A stretch of DNA of 5,907 bases, from the NCBI GenBank assembly GCA_900556705.1, contig USPT01000063.1, positions 1 through 5,907 of the forward strand. Reading direction: 5' to 3'. Below, piece after piece: positions 1 to 5,907 of the stretch. The stretch is from an uncultured Collinsella sp. Its GTDB lineage: Bacteria; Actinomycetota; Coriobacteriia; Coriobacteriales; Coriobacteriaceae. Position numbers and translations under genes: made by a program. Below the pieces are notes generated by a model, which searched no databases, was not told the origin of the DNA, and worked only from the letters and a program-made list of their open reading frames with translations. Within the stretch, counting starts at the first letter, position 1. Each line of letters begins with the position of its first letter.

Positions 1-605
1 TCACGGTCACGTCGGTCGTGCTGATCTTGGTGTGCTGCTCCATGTGCGCTTGGTACGTGGTTCGTGTCAACAACAAGATCTCGAACTTCTTCTATTACCT
101 GTTCGTGTTCTCGATGGTCGTGCCGTTCCAGATGCTCATGTTCACGCTGTCCAATTTGGCGGACCGCATCGGCTTCAACACGCCGTTCAACATCTGCTTT
201 ATCTACCTCGGCTTTGGCGCGGGCCTGGCGGTCTTTATGTTCGCCGGTTTTGTAAAGAACATCCCGCTCGAGATCGAGGAGGCGGCCATGATCGACGGCT
301 GCAACCCGGTCCAGGTGTTCTTTAAGATTGTCCTTCCCATCATGAAGCCCACCTATCTTTCGGTCGGCATTCTCGAGACCATGTGGGTCTGGAACGACTA
401 CCTGCTGCCCTACCTTACGCTCGACTCCACCAAGTACAAGACCATTCCTATCTTGATCCAGTACTTCCGCGGCGGCTACGGCCACGTCGAGCTCGGCCCC
501 ATGATGGCCTGCATCATGATGGTCGTTATCCCCATCGTCATCATGTACATCCTCTGCCAGAAGTACATCATCGACGGTGTGGTGGCAGGTGCCGTCAAGG
601 GCTGA
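1..605 (+). CDS. malG: MalG-family sugar ABC transporter permease, C-terminal part (cut by left edge)
   Basis: Inner-membrane permease subunit of a carbohydrate ABC importer, which would pair with a MalF-type partner and the ATPase encoded next. The reading frame is open to the left edge (first full codon at base 3), so a GTG at 18 is internal and 200 residues are visible. MalG relatives are about 275-300 residues, so some 80-100 N-terminal residues are missing. Visible hydrophobic segments lie near residues 5-25, 29-49, 62-84, 117-138 and 167-185. The cytoplasmic EAA loop that docks on the ATPase is at about 92-116 (EEAAMIDG, then IVLP). The C-terminus YIIDGVVAGAVKG is typical of the MalG/MsmG group. 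The stop is TGA at 603-605. A maltodextrin substrate is inferred from the convergent malQ-malP genes; related permeases carry other sugars, so the symbol names the family and not a proven substrate. Confidence 0.9.
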   Translation, partial: TVTSVVLILVCCSMCAWYVVRVNNKISNFFYYLFVFSMVVPFQMLMFTLSNLADRIGFNTPFNICFIYLGFGAGLAVFMFAGFVKNIPLEIEEAAMIDGCNPVQVFFKIVLPIMKPTYLSVGILETMWVWNDYLLPYLTLDSTKYKTIPILIQYFRGGYGHVELGPMMACIMMVVIPIVIMYILCQKYIIDGVVAGAVKG

Positions 606-630
606 TGCCGTAACTGTTTTGCAAGTTTTG

Positions 631-656
631 GCGGCGTCCCTCAGCGCGGCGCCGCG
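631..656. other. GC-rich self-complementary stretch in the permease-ATPase gap
   Basis: The 68-base gap between the permease stop and the ATPase start contains a perfect 12-bp palindrome, CGCGGCGCCGCG, at 645-656. As an alternative fold, GCGGCG at 631-636 can pair with CGCCGC at 650-655 around a 13-base loop. There is no T tract after it, so it does not look like a terminator, and the two genes are probably cotranscribed. It ends 4 bases before the ribosome binding site of the ATPase gene, so an mRNA hairpin here could influence translation or stability. The complementarity is seen directly; any role is inferred. Confidence 0.35.
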
Positions 657-660
657 TATC

Positions 661-666
661 GAAAGG
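661..666 (+). promoter_or_regulatory. Ribosome binding site of the MsmK-type ATPase gene
   Basis: GAAAGG lies 7 bases before the ATG at 674. It is an imperfect Shine-Dalgarno sequence at normal spacing and supports this ATG as the start. The encoded N-terminus, MAEIVLKHVQKVYPN, also begins where MalK-type proteins usually do. Confidence 0.6.
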
Positions 667-673
667 TAAAGAC

Positions 674-1873
674 ATGGCCGAAATTGTTCTCAAACATGTT
701 CAGAAGGTGTATCCCAACAACGAGTCAAAAAAGAAGGGCTTCTTTGGCAAAAAGAAGAAGACCGAGGAGAAGAAGCACAACCTCAAGGTTACCGAGGACG
801 GTGTGCTCGCTGTAGAGGACTTCAACCTCACCGTTCACGACCAGGAGTTCGTCGTCCTCGTTGGCCCCTCTGGCTGCGGTAAGTCCACGACGATGCGCAT
901 GGTCGCCGGCCTGGAGGACATTACCTCGGGCGATGTGCTCATCGACGGCAAGCGTGTCAACGACGTGGCGCCCAAGGACCGCGACATCGCCATGGTGTTC
1001 CAGAGCTACGCTCTGTACCCCAATATGACGGTGTACGAGAACATGGCATTTACGCTCGAGCTCAAGAAGGTTCCCAAGGACGAGATCGACCGCAAGGTTC
1101 GCTCTGCTGCCGAGATTCTGGGCATTACCGAGTACCTCGACCGTAAGCCCAAGGCGCTCTCCGGCGGCCAGCGCCAGCGTGTCGCTATCGGCCGCGCCAT
1201 CGTGCGTGACCCCAAGGTTTTCCTGATGGACGAGCCGCTGTCCAACCTGGACGCCAAGCTTCGTAACCAGATGCGTGCCGAGCTCATTAAGCTGCGCCAC
1301 GAGATCAAGGGCACGTTCATTTATGTTACTCACGACCAGACCGAGGCCATGACCCTTGGCGACCGTATCGTGGTCATGAAGGACGGCGTCGTCCAGCAGA
1401 TCGCCACGCCGCAGGAGGTCTTCAACCATCCCGCGAACATCTTCGTCGCCGGTTTCATCGGCGTGCCGCAGATGAACTTCTTCGATGCCCAGCTGGTGCG
1501 CTCGGGCAACGGCTTTACCGTCAAGACCGAGGATATGAACGTGGCGCTCGCCCCCGAGACTTGCGCTCAGCTTGCCCTCAACTGGGACGGCGGCGACGTG
1601 AAGGGGATTACGGCCGGCGTGCGTCCCGAGCAGATCCTGCTTGCCGACAAGGGCGAGGAGGGCGCGCTCCAGGGTACCGTCGAGGTGACCGAGCTCATGG
1701 GCTCGACCGAGCATGTCCACGTGACCGCTCCCGACGGCCAGTTTGTCCTGATTATCCCCGTCGTCGACCTCGAGGCCAAGGGCGCGCTCAAGGCTGGCGA
1801 CACCATCTGGTTCAAGTTCGAGAAGAACGCGACCCATCTCTTCGATAAGGTGTCTGGCAAGAACCTTATCTAG
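674..1873 (+). CDS. msmK: MsmK/MalK/UgpC-type sugar ABC transporter ATP-binding protein
   Basis: Cytoplasmic ATPase (399 residues) that powers a sugar importer of the CUT1 class, presumably docking on the EAA loop of the permease encoded just upstream. All nucleotide-binding motifs are present: Walker A GPSGCGKST (64-72), Q-loop Gln110, signature LSGGQ (162-166), Walker B VFLMDEP (182-188), D-loop SNLD (190-193) and switch His220. From about 265 onward comes the C-terminal TOBE/regulatory domain, with GVRPEQI (315-321), TVEVTELMGSTEHVHV (335-350) and a complete end. The oddity is a lysine-rich insert at about 17-43, between the first beta strand (KVYPN) and the VEDFNL strand, holding ten lysines in residues 19-38. 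E. coli MalK lacks it; I recall similar inserts in some Firmicutes homologues but could not check. MsmK-type ATPases may serve several importers, so this gene need not be dedicated to its neighbour. Confidence 0.95.
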   Translation: MAEIVLKHVQKVYPNNESKKKGFFGKKKKTEEKKHNLKVTEDGVLAVEDFNLTVHDQEFVVLVGPSGCGKSTTMRMVAGLEDITSGDVLIDGKRVNDVAPKDRDIAMVFQSYALYPNMTVYENMAFTLELKKVPKDEIDRKVRSAAEILGITEYLDRKPKALSGGQRQRVAIGRAIVRDPKVFLMDEPLSNLDAKLRNQMRAELIKLRHEIKGTFIYVTHDQTEAMTLGDRIVVMKDGVVQQIATPQEVFNHPANIFVAGFIGVPQMNFFDAQLVRSGNGFTVKTEDMNVALAPETCAQLALNWDGGDVKGITAGVRPEQILLADKGEEGALQGTVEVTELMGSTEHVHVTAPDGQFVLIIPVVDLEAKGALKAGDTIWFKFEKNATHLFDKVSGKNLI

Positions 1874-1941
1874 GCCCGGTGCAACCAGGCCCTTCCTTTG
1901 GGCGACTGCGGTATTGCCATCCTTTTGCCGCGGTCACATAT

Positions 1942-1985
1942 AAGGCTCCCCTCCCGTCCACTGGGCGAGAGGGGAGCCTTTCTTT
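1942..1985 (+). terminator. Rho-independent terminator of the transporter operon
   Basis: A perfect 12-bp stem is formed by AAGGCTCCCCTC (1942-1953) and GAGGGGAGCCTT (1969-1980) around a 15-base loop. It is followed on the + strand by TCTTT (1981-1985), giving the run TTTCTTT together with the end of the stem. It sits 68 bases after the ATPase stop codon. The left side begins with only AA, so reverse-direction activity would be weak. This is a textbook intrinsic terminator and marks the 3' end of the permease-ATPase transcript. Confidence 0.9.
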
Positions 1986-2013
1986 GTGTCGGGGCTGTCC
2001 ATCGGCCAGTTTG

Positions 2014-2068
2014 TCTTGATTTGTAACAGGTAGGGCCGATTTCGGACGCTAGGTGTTACAGATCGAGA
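2014..2068. repeat. Inverted-arm repeat unit 1 (55 bp)
   Basis: Left arm TCTTGATTTGTAACA (2014-2028) and right arm TGTTACAGATCGAGA (2054-2068) are inverted copies of one 15-bp motif, separated by 25 bp. The two arm differences become G-U wobbles if the + strand is transcribed, so all 15 positions could pair in RNA. The centre contains a small nested pairing, CCG (2036-2038) with CGG (2043-2045), and TAG (2031-2033) can pair with CTA (2049-2051). Its centre resembles those of units 2 and 3, most clearly in the TTT at its middle and the TAG near its end. Confidence 0.85.
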
Positions 2069-2093
2069 CGGTTCCGCTGAGCTGACCATTTCA

Positions 2094-2148
2094 TCTAAAT
2101 CTGTAACACCAAAGGTGAATTTCAGCTGCTAGATGTTACAAATTGAGA
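2094..2148. repeat. Inverted-arm repeat unit 2 (55 bp)
   Basis: Left arm TCTAAATCTGTAACA (2094-2108) and right arm TGTTACAAATTGAGA (2134-2148) again enclose 25 bp. Two of 15 arm positions do not pair perfectly on the + strand (one is a wobble on the - strand). The centre has a nested TGA/TCA pairing within TGAATTTCA (2116-2124), at the place where unit 1 has CCG/CGG, so the pairing is kept while the bases change. Unit 2 starts 80 bp after unit 1, with a 25-bp unrelated linker between them. Confidence 0.85.
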
Positions 2149-2174
2149 TAAACCCAAGGGGAGGGGCCGGTATG

Positions 2175-2229
2175 TCTCGATCTGTAACAGCTGGGACCGT
2201 TTTGGTTGAGTAGTTGTTACAGATTGAGA
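2175..2229. repeat. Inverted-arm repeat unit 3 (55 bp)
   Basis: Left arm TCTCGATCTGTAACA (2175-2189) and right arm TGTTACAGATTGAGA (2215-2229) enclose 25 bp. Only one arm position differs, and it is a G-U wobble on the + strand. The centre has a nested ACC/GGT pairing (2196-2198 with 2204-2206). This left arm matches the consensus TCTCRATYTGTAACA exactly, as does the right arm of unit 1. The unit starts 81 bp after unit 2 and ends 41 bases from the T tract of the malP terminator. Confidence 0.85.
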
Positions 2230-2269
2230 TTGTTTGGTCGAGTCGGGTCACAGGGTAACGTACGGGCAC

Positions 2270-2302
2270 AAAAAACGGAGCCGTGTTGCCACGACTCCGT
2301 TT
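2270..2302 (-). terminator. Rho-independent terminator of malP
   Basis: Read on the - strand, AAACGGAG (2302-2295) pairs with CTCCGTTT (2280-2273). After one mismatch (2294 with 2281), CGTG (2293-2290) pairs with CACG (2285-2282), closing a 4-base loop. The stem leads into six T residues (2275-2270), some of which can also pair with the A residues at its base. It lies 28 bases after the malP stop codon. On the + strand the hairpin is followed by only TTTC, so it is mainly a - strand terminator. Confidence 0.9.
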
Positions 2303-2330
2303 CTCAAGAGGATGGGTAAGGGAAGCGAAA

Positions 2331-4598
<2,268 letters not shown>

Positions 4599-4603
4599 GT
4601 TTT

Positions 4604-4608
4604 CTCCT
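4604..4608 (-). promoter_or_regulatory. Ribosome binding site deciding the malP start
   Basis: On the - strand AGGAG lies 5 bases before the ATG at 4598. The alternative in-frame ATG at 4625 is preceded by AATTGCAGAC, which has no purine-rich site, and using it would add nine residues (MKQPITGEN) not typical of the family. The shorter protein, starting MPQINLMEL, is therefore preferred. Confidence 0.75.
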
Positions 4609-4643
4609 GTGATGGGTTGTTTCATGTCTGCAATTCATAAGAA

Positions 4644-4679
4644 GCCCGCGCGAGGGGATTGGGGTGGCCTCGCGCGGGA
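4644..4679 (-). terminator. GC-rich hairpin between malQ and malP, possible leaky terminator
   Basis: A perfect 11-bp stem, CCCGCGCGAGG (4645-4655) with CCTCGCGCGGG (4668-4678), surrounds a 12-base loop. On the - strand it follows the malQ stop codon by about 48 bases and is succeeded by CTTCTTATG, an interrupted T tract, so termination would be partial at best. Only about 45 bases then remain before the malP ATG, and I see no clear -35/-10 pair there, although TATGAA (4639-4634) could be a poor -10. The likeliest roles are attenuation of malP relative to malQ, or a 3' stabilising hairpin at a processing site in a malQ-malP transcript. Confidence 0.6.
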
Positions 4680-4726
4680 AAAGCGTTCGCGTCCGCACGG
4701 TGGGGAGGGGTTGGGCGCGGTAGCTC

Positions 4727-5907
4727 CTATTGAGGAAGCTCGATTTCGGCTTCCGACGGGATGCGGAAGTAGGTCTCGGTCCAGTCGGTGAGTTTGTGCT
4801 CGAGCTCGCGGGTGATGGCGCCGTCGAGCATGCGCCAGCTCCAGTTGCCGCCCAGCGTGGCAGGGGTGTTGATGCGCGCCTCGTTGCCCAAGTTGAGCAG
4901 GTCCTGCATGGTGTAGATGCACGTGTCGCTCACGCTGGCGGCGATGGTGCGGTTGAGTGCATCTGCCATGGGTTCGCCGGCCTGCTGATGGGTGTACAGG
5001 GCTGCCTGCTCGCGCTGACGTGGGGTGGCCGTTCCCTCAAACCAACCGCGCGCCGTCTCGTTGTCGTGGGTGCCCACATAGGCGACGGTGTTGGCGATGT
5101 AGTTATGCGGCAGGTAGTACGAGTTGGTGCCCTCAAAGGCAAACTGCAGGATCTTCATGCCGGGGAAGCCCGAGTTGTCGCGCATGTCGATGACGCCGGG
5201 GGTGAGGAAGCCCAGGTCCTCGGCGATGATGGGCAGCGTGTCGAGCTTTTTCTCGAGCGTCTTGAAGAACTTGAGGCCGGGACCCTGCGTCCACGAACCG
5301 TAGGACGAATCGGGCGAGGAGAACGGCACCTCCCAATAGGCCTCGAAGCCGCGGAAGTGATCCAGGCGGATGACGTCGTACATGTCGAGGGCGGCGCGAA
5401 TGCGGCCCTCCCACCAGGAGAAGCCGTCGGACTCCATGGCGTCCCAGTCGTAGATGGGGTTGCCCCAGTACTGGCCGGTGGCCGAGAACTGGTCGGGCGG
5501 CGTGCCGGCGACGCTCACCGGATTGCCGGCGGCGTCGATCTTAAAGAGCTCAGGCGTCGCCCACATCTCGACGGAGTCACGCGAGACATAGATGGGCAGG
5601 TCGCCGATGATGAGAATGTCGCGCTCGTTGGCATAGGCCTTGAGGCGGCTCCATTGGCGATCGAAGAAGTACTGCGTCATCTGGTGGTAGAGCATACGCT
5701 CCGGATGGTCGGCGCAGACCTTGGCGGAAGCCTCGCCGCGGGTGCGGAGCTCCGCGGGCCACTCCCAAAACGCCTTGAGACCGCACTCCTCTTTGACGGT
5801 CATGAACTCACAGTAGGGGATGAGCCAGTCCTCGTTGGCCTGGATAAAGTCATCGAAATCGGCCGGCTTGTCGGCAGCAAAGCGCTCAGCGGCGCGGTCG
5901 AGAATCT
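4727..5907 (-). CDS. malQ: 4-alpha-glucanotransferase (amylomaltase, GH77), N-terminus cut by right edge
   Basis: Cytoplasmic enzyme that transfers glucan segments between malto-oligosaccharides, releasing glucose and making chains long enough for phosphorylase. The frame stays open to the right edge; an ATG at 5803 is internal, since the 34 codons before it (ILDRAAERF... to ...IPYCEF) continue the protein. The 392 visible residues are roughly the C-terminal three quarters of a family of about 500. Visible features, numbered from the first full codon, are GDLPIYVSRDSVEMW (101-115), the substrate loop VAGTPPDQFSATGQYWGNP (132-150), RLDHFRG with nucleophile Asp182, IIAEDLG with acid/base Glu229, GTHDNE with Asp281, and the closing TPATLGGNWSWRM. 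All three catalytic carboxylates are present. The stop is TAG at 4729-4727. It precedes malP in the same direction with a 128-base gap, a classic pairing for maltodextrin breakdown. Confidence 0.95.
   Translation of the reverse strand, partial: ILDRAAERFAADKPADFDDFIQANEDWLIPYCEFMTVKEECGLKAFWEWPAELRTRGEASAKVCADHPERMLYHQMTQYFFDRQWSRLKAYANERDILIIGDLPIYVSRDSVEMWATPELFKIDAAGNPVSVAGTPPDQFSATGQYWGNPIYDWDAMESDGFSWWEGRIRAALDMYDVIRLDHFRGFEAYWEVPFSSPDSSYGSWTQGPGLKFFKTLEKKLDTLPIIAEDLGFLTPGVIDMRDNSGFPGMKILQFAFEGTNSYYLPHNYIANTVAYVGTHDNETARGWFEGTATPRQREQAALYTHQQAGEPMADALNRTIAASVSDTCIYTMQDLLNLGNEARINTPATLGGNWSWRMLDGAITRELEHKLTDWTETYFRIPSEAEIELPQ

Larger units (their letters stand above)
1874..2330. other. 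Non-coding region between convergent operons
   Basis: This 457-base stretch has no convincing gene. In order it holds a weak imperfect hairpin at 1873-1891 (GGCC and GGT pairing with ACC and GGCC, loop GCA, overlapping the ATPase stop codon), the ATPase terminator, three 55-bp inverted-arm repeat units (2014-2229), and the malP terminator. The repeat array lies entirely between the two terminators, so neither flanking mRNA should normally include it. The linkers between repeat units (2069-2093 and 2149-2174) show no clear similarity to each other. Confidence 0.8.

Noticed and set aside
725..1837. A 370-codon open frame on the - strand opposite the ATPase gene
   Set aside because: The + strand protein has all ABC ATPase motifs over the same bases. 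The antisense frame translates to low-complexity L/V/G/D/E/H-rich sequence typical of a shadow of GC-rich codons, with no recognisable domain.
1914..1944. Possible promoter: TTGCCA (1914-1919) with CATATA or TATAAG near 1937-1944
   Set aside because: The match is poor, and it would start transcription inside the terminator stem with no gene downstream on that strand. The resemblance is probably chance.
2014..2229. CRISPR array
   Set aside because: The 15-bp repeats alternate in orientation, are much shorter than CRISPR repeats, and half of the intervening sequences are related to one another. No cas gene is visible.
2244..2260. GTCACAGGGTAAC as a seventh, decayed copy of the repeat motif
   Set aside because: It lacks the TCTCRAT half, its TGTAACA-like parts are imperfect and the spacing does not fit the 40-bp register.
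5801..5803. ATG at 5803 as the malQ start
   Set aside because: The frame continues upstream to the window edge with plausible GH77 sequence, and starting here would remove a large part of the conserved N-terminal region.

Overview
The window looks like a chromosomal stretch of a GC-rich Gram-positive gut-type bacterium. The codon bias towards G/C third positions, the MsmK-type ATPase with a lysine-rich insert and the intrinsic terminators would fit an actinobacterium of the Coriobacteriia, for example a Collinsella relative. That placement is an inference from overall resemblance; no rRNA or other marker is present.

Layout. Two genes on the + strand (1-1873) are the end of a sugar ABC transporter operon: the C-terminal part of a MalG-family permease, cut by the left edge, followed after 68 bases by a complete MsmK/MalK-type ATPase. 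A strong terminator closes this operon at 1942-1985. Two genes on the - strand converge on it: malQ (4-alpha-glucanotransferase, N-terminus beyond the right edge) and then malP (alpha-glucan phosphorylase, complete), separated by a 128-base gap with a GC-rich hairpin. malP ends at a second terminator at 2270-2302. Each gene is intact apart from the two cut by the edges.

The genes form a plausible maltodextrin pathway. The transporter would import malto-oligosaccharides with energy from the ATPase. MalQ would reshuffle the short chains into longer ones, and MalP would phosphorolyse them to glucose 1-phosphate. The transporter's substrate is inferred from this neighbourhood, not read from the proteins.

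The most unusual element is non-coding. Between the two facing terminators (2014-2229) lie three units of exactly 55 bp. Each has 15-bp inverted arms (consensus TCTCRATYTGTAACA) around a 25-bp, partly conserved centre. The units are spaced 25 and 26 bp apart, so six copies of the 15-bp motif alternate in orientation at start-to-start steps of 40, 40, 40, 41 and 40 bp. I do not recognise this as a named element. It resembles a small array of palindromic repeats of the BIME/REP kind or an ordered set of protein-binding sites, and it is not a CRISPR array.
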